A stretch of 64,000 nucleotides of DNA from JAZKID01 sp965247525 (GTDB lineage Bacteria; Pseudomonadota; Alphaproteobacteria; Rhizobiales; UBA4765): NCBI GenBank assembly GCA_965247525.1, contig OZ252015.1:620001-684000 (forward strand). The letters run 5' to 3'. Of the stretch, positions 52,565-60,710 are shown one piece after another (the stretch's first letter is position 1; each line of letters begins with the position of its first letter). A model generated the notes under the pieces. That model was not told the DNA's origin and ran no database searches. It saw nothing but the letters and a program-made list of their open reading frames with translations. A program made the translations under genes and the position numbers.

Positions 52565-53005
52565 ATGCCAAACATTTCCGCCAGACTGCCGTTTAAAAAA
52601 AGCCTGTTGCCTGTTTTTGCGCTCCAGCTTTCGCCATCCGAGAGCGCGCCTGCCTCTTCATCCTTTTATAAAGCCTTTATCGATCCGCGCAGCGAGCTTG
52701 TAAAACAATCGCTGGAGGCATTTCAGCCGCGCCATAAGGTGTTGTCGCCGGCATGGCAGGGTATCACGCTGTTGCTTCCGCATTTTTCGAACCGCAATGC
52801 TGCAAAAAAGGCTGATCTGCCAATCCAGTTTGCCAACACATTTGGCGCCGCCGGCGATATGATTGGTATTACGCTTGGTGCGGCGTTCAGCTACGGCCAT
52901 ACGCGAAGCAAATTTTTGTCCATCGGCTGCGCGGCAGTCGGCGGCATTGTTTCAGGTCGGCTTCTTGGCTGGGCGGGGCAAAAATTCGGCGGCCTTTTCG
53001 ATTAA
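52565..53005 (+). CDS. Orphan protein with glycine-rich hydrophobic C-terminus
   Basis: A 146-residue protein that I do not recognise. The first 80 residues are soluble. The last 55 hold two Gly/Ala-rich hydrophobic stretches, FGAAGDMIGITLGAAFSYG and LSIGCAAVGGIVSGRLLGW, which resemble glycine-zipper membrane hairpins. AAAGGA precedes the ATG. It stands alone after the DUF3597 terminator and overlaps the 3' end of the convergent polyprenyl synthase gene by 4 bases. GC content is normal. Confidence 0.7.
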   Translation: MPNISARLPFKKSLLPVFALQLSPSESAPASSSFYKAFIDPRSELVKQSLEAFQPRHKVLSPAWQGITLLLPHFSNRNAAKKADLPIQFANTFGAAGDMIGITLGAAFSYGHTRSKFLSIGCAAVGGIVSGRLLGWAGQKFGGLFD

Positions 53006-54018
53006 TACTGCCGCTCGACGCAAAAGTCACACACACCGGTAAGCGCCGCAACAATTTCATTGGGTTCAAAAACAGCCAAAGATGTGCGCGCTTTCTCTGC
53101 ATAATCATTCGCTGTCTGGCGCGCGGCTTCAAGCGCACCTGAACTGTGCAGAATTTCAATCGCACGCCCAAGCTTGCGGCTCGTCATCGGTACATCTGAA
53201 AAACATTCTTCCCAAAAATTGCGCTGGCCGGCATCGCCCGACTGATAGCTCAAGATAACGGGCAGCGTCACCTTTCCTTCCATCAAATCATCGCCCGCGT
53301 TTTTGCCCATGCGCTCATCGCCAATGTAGTCGAGAACATCGTCGATCAGCTGAAACGCAATACCAAGATTAAGCCCGTAAAGCCGCAGCGCTTGGCGCTT
53401 TTCAGTATCCGATCCTGCAAGACATGGCCCCACTTCGCAGGCCGCGGCAAACAGCTCGGCCGTTTTGGCCTCGATAATGGAAAAATAGCGCTGCGTGTTG
53501 ACGGTCAATGTGCGCGCCGCGTTCAGCTGCAAGACTTCACCCTCGGCAATCACGGCTGCGGCTTTTGAAAGCACGCGCAGGCTGTCCAGCGATTCCGTTT
53601 CGACCATCATCTGGAACGCCTGCCCCAGAAGAAAATCGCCGACGAGGACGCTTGCCTCATTGCCCCACAGCATTCGCGCGGTTTTGCGGCCGCGGCGCAT
53701 GTCGGAACCATCCACCACATCATCATGAAGCAAAGTTGCGGTGTGCATAAATTCAACCGCCGCCGCCAGCGTATTGGCTTTGACGCCTGATGCGTTCACA
53801 AGCGCGGCGCTGGCCAAGGTCAGCATGGGCCGCAATCGCTTGCCGCCGGAATTAATGAGATGGCTGGCCACTTCCGGTATCAGCACAACATCCGAGCCGG
53901 TGCGCGCTAAAATCTGCGCATTCACCCGCGACATGTCGCCGCGTGTCAGGTCCACCAGCAAATCAATGCTGGTCTTGGATTTGGATTTTCGCAAAGCGTC
54001 GGGCATAGGCGGCACCAT
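53002..54018 (-). CDS. ispB: Polyprenyl diphosphate synthase (octaprenyl-type)
   Basis: Makes the long isoprenoid chain of ubiquinone. The 338 residues contain both aspartate-rich motifs, HTATLLHDDVVDGSDMRRG and IAFQLIDDVLDYIGD, and INSGGKRLRPMLTLASAAL at the substrate site. The chain length cannot be read for certain; ubiquinone-type octa- or decaprenyl is likely. ATG 54018 follows GGGCGGGG. It is divergent from the methyltransferase gene by 52 bases, an arrangement common in Alphaproteobacteria. Confidence 0.92.
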   Translation of the reverse strand: MVPPMPDALRKSKSKTSIDLLVDLTRGDMSRVNAQILARTGSDVVLIPEVASHLINSGGKRLRPMLTLASAALVNASGVKANTLAAAVEFMHTATLLHDDVVDGSDMRRGRKTARMLWGNEASVLVGDFLLGQAFQMMVETESLDSLRVLSKAAAVIAEGEVLQLNAARTLTVNTQRYFSIIEAKTAELFAAACEVGPCLAGSDTEKRQALRLYGLNLGIAFQLIDDVLDYIGDERMGKNAGDDLMEGKVTLPVILSYQSGDAGQRNFWEECFSDVPMTSRKLGRAIEILHSSGALEAARQTANDYAEKARTSLAVFEPNEIVAALTGVCDFCVERQY

Positions 54019-54070
54019 AAGCGCCCCGCCCTCGCAGAACAAGCTGATTGCTGCTATTGATGCTGGCAGA

Positions 54071-54793
54071 ATGTCTGTTCAACCCACCGTTTCCGATGAT
54101 TTTCTACTCGGCGGGCGCGTGCGCCTGCACCAAGACTTGTACGGCTATCGCGCCGGGCTTGATGCTGTTCTGCTGGCCGCAGCGATTGATCCGGCCAACG
54201 GCGTCAACTGCCTTGAGCTTGGCACCGGTTCGGGTGCGGCCGCGCTCTGTTTGCTGGCGCGATGCGTCGATATTAAAGTCACGGGCATTGAAAACGACCC
54301 GAACATGCTTGCTCTGGCACGCACCAACATTTTGCTGAATGACCGAGCTACGGTTTTTGACCTTGTTGAATCTGATTTGACATCCGCGCGGCTTGGCAGT
54401 TTTGATCAGGTGTTTACCAATCCACCGTTTCATGACAGCGCCCAGCATGGCAGCGGCATTGCCGCTTCGCACATGCCGATAGCAGAATTAAAAGAATGGA
54501 TCGACAGCGGCGCGCGGCAGTTGAAATCGGGCGGCGTGTTGACGCTGATCCACCGCGCCGACGCACTCTCAACGGTGTTGCCTCTTTTTGAAGCGCGGCA
54601 GATTGGCGCCATTAAAATCAAACCGGTGCAACCGCGCCGCGGCGTCAAGGCAAAAAGGGTCATCATCAGCGGGATAAAAGCGCGAAAAACCCCGCTTGAA
54701 CTTCTTGACGCCTTGATTGTTCATAATGAGGACAGCACATATACGGATCTGTGCGAGACCATCTTGCGCGAAGCTGCGGCACTGCCGCTTTAG
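54071..54793 (+). CDS. TrmN6-like methyltransferase
   Basis: A 240-residue SAM-dependent methyltransferase. Motif I is CLELGTGSGAAALCLLARC and the catalytic motif is VFTNPPFHDS (NPPF), as in N6-adenine methyltransferases of the tRNA1(Val) TrmN6 group. The N-terminal DDFLLGGRVRLHQDLYGYRA is also typical. The role as tRNA A37 methylase is by family only. The start has GGCAGA upstream; longer in-frame readings run into ispB antisense. Confidence 0.9.
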   Translation: MSVQPTVSDDFLLGGRVRLHQDLYGYRAGLDAVLLAAAIDPANGVNCLELGTGSGAAALCLLARCVDIKVTGIENDPNMLALARTNILLNDRATVFDLVESDLTSARLGSFDQVFTNPPFHDSAQHGSGIAASHMPIAELKEWIDSGARQLKSGGVLTLIHRADALSTVLPLFEARQIGAIKIKPVQPRRGVKAKRVIISGIKARKTPLELLDALIVHNEDSTYTDLCETILREAAALPL

Positions 54794-54802
54794 GAGAGAC
54801 AC

Positions 54803-55729
54803 ATGCGTTGGGAAGATCAGGGATCATCGGACAATGTTGAAGACCGGCGCAGCGAAGGTGGCGGTGGTTTTGGTGGCGGCGGACTTGGCGGTCTTGGCGG
54901 CATGTTTGGCGGCGGCGGCGGCCCAATGGGCGCAGGTTTTGGTGGCGGCCATTTCAGCATCGGCACGATTATCGTTGTCGGCCTGATTATGTGGGCACTT
55001 GGCATGAACCCGCTGGCTTTGCTAACGGGCGGCCCGCTGACCAATGATGACAGTCAAGAGACATCTGCACCCGCAGGCCCAACGGGCAATGATCAGCAGG
55101 CGCGGTTCGTGTCGTCGGTTCTGGCAACAACGGAACATGTCTGGGATGCAGCTTTCAAGGATATGGGCGCAACCTATCAAAAGCCCAAGCTTGTTTTATT
55201 CTCTCGCGGCATTAGTTCGGCTTGCGGCTTTGCTCAAAGCGCGACCGGTCCGTTTTATTGCCCGAACGACCGCAAGGTCTATCTTGACATGCATTTTTTT
55301 CGCGAGCTAGAGCAGCGTTTCCGCTCGCCGGGCGAATTTGCGCAGGCCTATGTGGTTGCGCACGAGATTGGCCATCATGTGCAAAACCTGCTTGGACTTT
55401 TGCCACGCGTGCAAAAAGCCCAGCAGAATATGAATGAATCACAGCGCAATGCCATGCAGGTGCGCGTTGAATTGCAGGCCGATTGCTATGCCGGCGTCTG
55501 GGCCAAACGCGCCGATGACATGAAATCACTGATCGAGTTTGGCGATGTTGAAGGCGCGCTGCAGGCGGCAAGCGCCATCGGCGACGATACATTGCAGCGT
55601 CAATCGCAAGGCCAGGTCGTGCCCGAAAGCTTTACCCATGGCACATCGGCGCAGCGCGTCTCGTGGTTTCAGACGGGTTTGAAATCAGGTTCGATTGAAT
55701 CCTGCGACACCTTCGGCAACCGTAACTGA
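54803..55729 (+). CDS. Neutral zinc metallopeptidase (YpfJ-like)
   Basis: A 308-residue membrane-anchored peptidase-like protein. The N-terminus is charged (MRWEDQGSSDNVEDRRSE), then comes a long Gly-rich stretch, one membrane segment (residues about 51-75), and a periplasmic domain with His187-Glu-Ile-Gly-His191 (VVAHEIGHHVQN), the HExxH zinc motif. The end WFQTGLKSGSIESCDTF is conserved in the family. Substrates are unknown. Its last 45 bases overlap the convergent ispE gene. Confidence 0.92.
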   Translation: MRWEDQGSSDNVEDRRSEGGGGFGGGGLGGLGGMFGGGGGPMGAGFGGGHFSIGTIIVVGLIMWALGMNPLALLTGGPLTNDDSQETSAPAGPTGNDQQARFVSSVLATTEHVWDAAFKDMGATYQKPKLVLFSRGISSACGFAQSATGPFYCPNDRKVYLDMHFFRELEQRFRSPGEFAQAYVVAHEIGHHVQNLLGLLPRVQKAQQNMNESQRNAMQVRVELQADCYAGVWAKRADDMKSLIEFGDVEGALQAASAIGDDTLQRQSQGQVVPESFTHGTSAQRVSWFQTGLKSGSIESCDTFGNRN

Positions 55730-56581
55730 CTGGTCGCGAAGCGTTACGGATTTCACCCACCAGTGCGGCTGCGCATTGCTGATAAAGCGCGCGGCCTCAT
55801 CGGCGCTGCTGCGCGAAGGGTAAAGCCCGAACACTGTTGCGCCGGAGCCCGACAGCCGCGTCAACGCTGCATTCTGCTGGTTTAGCGCGCGCACCATGTT
55901 CAGGATTTCGGGGCAGAGCACGCATGCCGCTTCCGTCAGGTTATTCGTGGTGGCGTCTTTCAACCAAGCCGTTAAACGCGCGCCATCGACACCTCGCGGA
56001 ATGTCCAGAGGCGGTTTGGCAGCTGGCAATTGCAGCGCTCGAAAAACGTCGGCGGTCGACACAGCGACGCCGCAATTGACCAGAACGGCATAAAGCGTTG
56101 GCAGGGACACAGGCGTAATGTCTTCGCCCTTGCCGCGCATTTGCGCAGCGCAGGACAACACACAGACCGGCACATCAGCGCCGCAATCCAGCGCGATCTG
56201 CGGGTTCATTTCATTGATGTCTTTCTCATTTGCGGCGTGGAGAAGGCGCAGCGCTGCTGCGGCATCGGCAGAACCGCCGCCAAGACCTGAGGCGACCGGA
56301 ATTGATTTTTCAAGATGAAACGCCCCTGTATGCGCGCCCGGCCATTGCGCTGAAAACAGCTGCGCGGCTTTGGTGATTAAATTGTCAACGTTGTTGCCGG
56401 CATCCTTGGCAAAAGGACCATGAACGGTCAGCGCATACTCCTGCCGCGGCAGGAAATGCAGCGCATCGCCGCAATCGGCAAAGCTCACAAGGCTTTCAAG
56501 CGCGTGATAGCCATCTTCGTAGCGGCCATGGACATGCAAATAGAGATTGATTTTGGCAGGCGCAAACGCCGCAAAAGACAT
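55685..56581 (-). CDS. ispE: 4-diphosphocytidyl-2-C-methyl-D-erythritol kinase IspE
   Basis: GHMP kinase of the MEP isoprenoid pathway. The 298 residues contain APAKINLYLHVHGRYEDGYH and the ATP loop PVASGLGGGSADAAAALRLL. LSGSGATVFGLYPS is the third GHMP motif. It is in the same pathway as dxs (29560-31473) and supplies the polyprenyl synthase. Its 3' end overlaps the metallopeptidase gene. Confidence 0.95.
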   Translation of the reverse strand: MSFAAFAPAKINLYLHVHGRYEDGYHALESLVSFADCGDALHFLPRQEYALTVHGPFAKDAGNNVDNLITKAAQLFSAQWPGAHTGAFHLEKSIPVASGLGGGSADAAAALRLLHAANEKDINEMNPQIALDCGADVPVCVLSCAAQMRGKGEDITPVSLPTLYAVLVNCGVAVSTADVFRALQLPAAKPPLDIPRGVDGARLTAWLKDATTNNLTEAACVLCPEILNMVRALNQQNAALTRLSGSGATVFGLYPSRSSADEAARFISNAQPHWWVKSVTLRDQSVTVAEGVAGFNRT

Positions 56582-56588
56582 GGAACGT

Positions 56589-57089
56589 CTAGTTCAGCCG
56601 CGCCTTGACGTCTTTGATCGACGCATCGATCAGCTGCGCGCCAAGGCCGCCGCTCATGCGGGAGGCCAGAACGTCCTGCGCCGCCGCAATTGCGACATTT
56701 GTTGCCGCAAGCCGCACATCGGCAACGGCCTGTGTTTCAGCCAGTGAAATTTTGGCGGTTGCCGCTTTCGTGCGGCGCTCGACCATGTCTTTTAATGCGG
56801 CCTGCGCCTCATCGTGAAGGCGGGTTGCATCCTGCTTGGCCTGATCGAGAATGGCCTGCGCCTCAGATTCGGCGTTCTTAGTGCGAATTTTATAGTCTTC
56901 CAGAAGCGCCATGGCCTCAAGGCGAAGACGGCGCGCATCATCAAGCTCGCGGCTGATCAGCAACGCACGCTGGTCGAGAAAGCTTGCAAGCTTCCGCGGC
57001 ACTTTGAGATACACAACAATGCACAAAAACAGGACAACGAAAACAAGAGCGAGAAATGTCGCAACGGCAATTGGTTCATAACCAAACAT
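56589..57089 (-). CDS. atpF: ATP synthase F0 subunit b
   Basis: Peripheral stalk subunit. One N-terminal membrane helix (ATFLALVFVVLFLCIVVYL) is followed by a long amphipathic coiled coil rich in Ala, Glu, Lys and Arg. The 166 residues are typical. It is the last gene of the F0 operon, after b'. Only 7 bases separate it from ispE's start, so ispE could be co-transcribed. Confidence 0.93.
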   Translation of the reverse strand: MFGYEPIAVATFLALVFVVLFLCIVVYLKVPRKLASFLDQRALLISRELDDARRLRLEAMALLEDYKIRTKNAESEAQAILDQAKQDATRLHDEAQAALKDMVERRTKAATAKISLAETQAVADVRLAATNVAIAAAQDVLASRMSGGLGAQLIDASIKDVKARLN

Positions 57090-57099
57090 GTGTCGGTCC

Positions 57100-57648
57100 T
57101 TAAGCTGTTTTCTTCAGTGCGCTTTTCACGGCGCCTGAAATTCCTGAATCGTCGGCTGTGCCGATCAACTGCGTAACAATGGCTTCCGCCGCCTGCCCTG
57201 CAATAGATTCGACATCCTGCATCGCCTTGTCGCGCGACGCCTTGATGCTGGTCTCGGCCTCGGCAATTTGTGCGGCAAGCGACGCTTCAACTTTAGAGCG
57301 CTCCGCGTCCATTTCCGTTTTCAGCTGGTCACGCACCTCTTGCGCCATTGCCGCTGCACGGCCACGCGCATCGTTTAGCGCCTTGTCGTAAGAGGCAATC
57401 GCCAATTCGGTCTCAGTTTTCATGGCTTGCGCCATATCCAGATCTGACAGGATACGGCCACGTCGCTCGCCCAAGATCGACGACAGGCGCGGCAGCACCA
57501 GTTTGGACATCAGCATATAGAGCAGACCAAAACTGATGGCGAGCCAGAGCAGCTGCGATGGAAATGTCGACGTGTTGAATGGCGGAAACACTTTGCTGTG
57601 CTCCCCGCCATGCGCTTCGGTCGTTTCAATCGTTTGCACTGGTTCCAT
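57100..57648 (-). CDS. atpG: ATP synthase F0 subunit b'
   Basis: Second peripheral stalk subunit, found in Alphaproteobacteria and phototrophs. The N-terminal part is polar, then comes the helix SQLLWLAISFGLLYMLMSKL with VLPRLSSILGERRGRI after it, the classic b' segment. A coiled coil follows. 182 residues. It pairs with the next gene, b, to form a heterodimer. Confidence 0.93.
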   Translation of the reverse strand: MEPVQTIETTEAHGGEHSKVFPPFNTSTFPSQLLWLAISFGLLYMLMSKLVLPRLSSILGERRGRILSDLDMAQAMKTETELAIASYDKALNDARGRAAAMAQEVRDQLKTEMDAERSKVEASLAAQIAEAETSIKASRDKAMQDVESIAGQAAEAIVTQLIGTADDSGISGAVKSALKKTA

Positions 57649-57679
57649 AGTTCAGGCCTTAACGCTCAAGCGATGTTTG

Positions 57680-57904
57680 TTATGTGAAAAGAAGGATAAG
57701 AGCGACAACGAACGCGAAAATGCCGAGACCTTCAGCAAGCGCAACACCAACGAAGGCGCGGCCGAACTGGCTGTCTGCAGCGGACGGGTTGCGTAGCGCG
57801 CCGGCAAGGAAGTTGCCGAAGACCAAGCCAACGCCGATGGCTGAAATGCCAACGCCGATTGCGGCAAGACCTGCACCGATAAATTTAGCTGAAGCGGGAT
57901 CCAT
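57680..57904 (-). CDS. atpE: ATP synthase F0 subunit c
   Basis: Proton-carrying ring subunit. The 74 residues form two hydrophobic helices joined by the polar loop ALRNPSAADSQFGRA. The proton-binding acidic residue is Glu58 (VALAEGLGIF). CAGGAG precedes ATG 57904, the start that gives the usual length. It sits between atpB and the b' gene. Confidence 0.97.
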   Translation of the reverse strand: MDPASAKFIGAGLAAIGVGISAIGVGLVFGNFLAGALRNPSAADSQFGRAFVGVALAEGLGIFAFVVALILLFT

Positions 57905-57935
57905 TGTTTTCTCCTGTTGAAATGAAACCAATTCG

Positions 57936-58700
57936 TTAGTGCGCGGGGTGCAGCGCATCGTTCAAATAGATCGATGCGAGCAGCGCAAAAACAAAAGCCT
58001 GTAGAAACGCAATCAGGAATTCAAGCGCTGTCAGCGCGATCCCCATGGCGAACGGCGCCGCGGCGCCTAAAATTCCAAATGCACCCAGCGAGCTTAAAAT
58101 CACGACGAAAAATGCAAACACTTTCAAAACGATGTGGCCGCCAAGCATGTTGGCAAACAGGCGCAGCGCCAGACTTAAAGGCCGCGAGAGGAAGGAGATA
58201 ACCTCAATCACAATCAGGAACGGCGCCAGAACGGGGGAAATGTCGGACGGCACAAACAGTTTCAGGAATTTGAAGCCGTGCTTCACAAAACCCGCGACAA
58301 TAACCGTCAGAATGACAAGGCACGCCAATGCAAATGTCACGACGATCTGGCTGGTCACGGTAAAGAAATACGGCATCATGCCGAGGAAATTGCTGAGCAG
58401 CACAAAGGAGAACAGCGAAAAGATAAAAGGAAAGAACACGAGGCCTTCGCGCCCGGTGGCGCTGGTGAGAATGCCTTCAACAAATTCGTACCAGATTTCA
58501 GCGACAGACTGGGTGCGGCTTGGCACCATTTTTTTGGCGCGGGTGGCAAACAGCAAAAACACGGTGATGAGCGCAATGGCCGCAAACATGTAAATCGCGG
58601 AATTGGTCAGGTAAAAATCATAGCCGGCCACACGGCCCAGATGGGCAAGGTTCTGCACCTGAAACTGGTGGATCGGGTCAATATGTATCGGTTCAGCCAA
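57936..58700 (-). CDS. atpB: ATP synthase F0 subunit a
   Basis: Membrane subunit that forms the proton half-channels. The 254 residues have the N-terminal DPIHQFQVQNLAHLG and the essential Arg in RPLSLALRLFANMLGGHIV. No ATG exists at the family start; translation must begin at TTG 58700, with AAGG about 11 bases upstream. It overlaps nothing and follows atpI by 10 bases. Confidence 0.95.
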   Translation of the reverse strand: MAEPIHIDPIHQFQVQNLAHLGRVAGYDFYLTNSAIYMFAAIALITVFLLFATRAKKMVPSRTQSVAEIWYEFVEGILTSATGREGLVFFPFIFSLFSFVLLSNFLGMMPYFFTVTSQIVVTFALACLVILTVIVAGFVKHGFKFLKLFVPSDISPVLAPFLIVIEVISFLSRPLSLALRLFANMLGGHIVLKVFAFFVVILSSLGAFGILGAAAPFAMGIALTALEFLIAFLQAFVFALLASIYLNDALHPAH

Positions 58701-58710
58701 GTCTCTAACC

Positions 58711-59064
58711 TTATTTCAGTTTTTCGTTCCAGGACTTCGTCAGGCCAACCGCGCGCATCATATTCAAAATGCCGGCGGCAAACCCTAAAAGTGTGCAGAC
58801 AATCAGCCCCCATGGCTTCGTGTGTGCAAAATGGTCGATCATCCAGCCCAGCAATCCGCCTGCAAAAACACCGCCGACAAATTCAGAGCTGAGTTTGAAA
58901 ATGCTTCCCAAACCCTGCGCGTCCGCTTGCGAGGACATATGCGCGTGATCCTGGCTGGCGATTTCCGCCCGCTCCACCGCAATTTTGCCTTCCAGCGCCT
59001 TTCGGCGCTCGTCAAGTGCCGCATCGCCAAACGGCGAAACGGGCGGAGATTCATTCTGGTTCAT
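58711..59064 (-). CDS. atpI: ATP synthase protein I-like (AtpI)
   Basis: Small assembly-related membrane protein encoded in front of F0 genes. The 117 residues have a polar first half and two membrane segments: SSEFVGGVFAGGLLGWMID and PWGLIVCTLLGFAAGILNMM. ATG 59064 has an ideal GGAGG. It is the first gene of the F0 operon. Confidence 0.88.
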   Translation of the reverse strand: MNQNESPPVSPFGDAALDERRKALEGKIAVERAEIASQDHAHMSSQADAQGLGSIFKLSSEFVGGVFAGGLLGWMIDHFAHTKPWGLIVCTLLGFAAGILNMMRAVGLTKSWNEKLK

Positions 59065-59160
59065 GAAACCTCCAAGACTTGAAAACAAGGCCTTTTTTCA
59101 AAAGCGTCGCCGCAAAAGAAAAGAAGATCGGAAAAGTTGACCTTTGCCAATTCAAGGGCA

Positions 59161-59189
59161 GTTAAATCAGGCAGGGCATGGCCTGTCAA
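59161..59189 (-). promoter_or_regulatory. Sigma-70-type promoter of the ATP synthase F0 operon
   Basis: On the minus strand TTGACA (59189-59184), a 17-base spacer and TTTAAC (59166-59161) make a good promoter about 95 bases upstream of atpI. The rest of this 207-base gap shows no other structure. Confidence 0.65.
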
Positions 59190-59271
59190 GCAATCAAACC
59201 CGCATGAAAATGCGTTTTTACAGACTTCTTTTTTCGCAAAACGGCAAGCTTCTTTTTTAAATCAGTTTCTT

Positions 59272-60645
59272 TTAGGCTTGCGGTGCGGTTGCCTTGCGAT
59301 AGCTTGCGTAAGCTGCCAGCGCGACACCGGCCGCCACCAAAACCGAAAGACCTTTTGCAGCGCCGCCAATGTGACTAAGATCGCTGATCAGCCCATGCCC
59401 GGGACTTTGATAGCGCAACATGTATTTTTCAAATTCGCCAATAGTGTTGGGGTTAAACCCAAGCCGCAGCGCATCAAGCTGTAGAGGCCGAAGGGCTTCA
59501 ATGGCAGCTGATTCTGGCAGGATCGGCGGGGACGCAACGCGTATCACACGCATCGCACTGTAGGGATTTTTTTGCTGATTCAATAATTCTGGAATAATAT
59601 TTTTGTCGTCAACATGCGTTTTAAAAAACTCTGCTACATGCTGGGGATAATTTTGAATGTCAGCTAAAGATAAATAATTTCCACGAAACGTTCTTTCATT
59701 TCTTACAGGCGTCCAAAGCGTGTCCATTGGCGATGTAAAAACAAAGTACTTCTGAATTTTTGAAACGGTTGAGCGCGCTGCGCTGTGATTTTGAGATCGA
59801 ATGATATTGTCTTCAATATGTGTAATTAAATTTTCTGCCTGATGGCCCTTAATATAAAGGTTTATATCCTCTACATTAGAGGCCGCACTGGAATGTGAAA
59901 TAAGAAATTGGGAAGCCTCGGCTTCAACACGCGGTTTGGGATAAGGCTTTAAAAACGCATTTTTTTCACGATCCGCAAAAAGAATTTTATCAATCCTTTC
60001 GTACATTCCAACAAATTTACGATTATTTGAGGCAGACGCTTCTGCAATTCGCCTGACCTGTGGAATAATTTTTTGATTTGAAAGCGAATGTCTTTCCAAA
60101 ACACTTGTTATTTTATTTTTTGAAAATTGATCATCACTGCCATTAAACCTTAAAAGCAAATGGCCTATGTTGTGATCATGAAATTCAGGTGAAAACTTTT
60201 TTGCATATGGAATGGATATAAATCGTGGTGATTTTTCTAAAATATCATCAAACCTGCCGTCGAGAATTTTTTCAGCCTGTCCGGGTTTAATCGTTTCATT
60301 TAAAGGGTAAGCGTTATTTAAAAATGCAAACCAGTTTCTTTCAGCAATGGGCTTAACATATCCCGGTATTGTCGGATTGAGTAAAAATTTCGCATAGGGG
60401 TTACGAGGAACATTTTTTGATCCGAAATAATTAAATGAAAGAAGTCCTGAAGTCGCTGTTCCCATTAATGCCACTGGTAAATATTTTTGCCAGGAATTGT
60501 GTTTTTTGTTTTTTGATACTGGCTTGTCTTGCGCGTTTATTTTATCAGTTTTGGCCGAAAAAGACCGCACATTTGTGGCTTGACTCTGCAATGACAAAGA
60601 ATTTTTGCGAAGCATGTTTTCATTATAAAAATTGATTGAGACCAT
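59272..60645 (-). CDS. AT-rich orphan membrane-associated protein
   Basis: A 457-residue protein that I do not recognise. The N-terminal 50 residues are polar and basic (Ser, Asn, Lys). A weak hydrophobic segment follows (LPVALMGTATSGLLSFNYFG), then a long soluble middle, and a C-terminal Ala/Gly-rich helix (GLSVLVAAGVALAAYASY) with a short basic end. The middle is AT-rich: in three sampled 60-base blocks 66 of 180 bases are G or C. There is no signal peptide. It sits alone between smc and the F0 operon. A 24-base AT-rich inverted repeat (AGCTAA / TTAGCT) lies just upstream at about 60667-60690. Confidence 0.75.
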   Translation of the reverse strand: MVSINFYNENMLRKNSLSLQSQATNVRSFSAKTDKINAQDKPVSKNKKHNSWQKYLPVALMGTATSGLLSFNYFGSKNVPRNPYAKFLLNPTIPGYVKPIAERNWFAFLNNAYPLNETIKPGQAEKILDGRFDDILEKSPRFISIPYAKKFSPEFHDHNIGHLLLRFNGSDDQFSKNKITSVLERHSLSNQKIIPQVRRIAEASASNNRKFVGMYERIDKILFADREKNAFLKPYPKPRVEAEASQFLISHSSAASNVEDINLYIKGHQAENLITHIEDNIIRSQNHSAARSTVSKIQKYFVFTSPMDTLWTPVRNERTFRGNYLSLADIQNYPQHVAEFFKTHVDDKNIIPELLNQQKNPYSAMRVIRVASPPILPESAAIEALRPLQLDALRLGFNPNTIGEFEKYMLRYQSPGHGLISDLSHIGGAAKGLSVLVAAGVALAAYASYRKATAPQA

Positions 60646-60710
60646 AATTACCAGCTAATTTAAAAATAATTTAGCTTGTATAGCATTCCCTATGCGGGAT
60701 GGTAAAGCTT

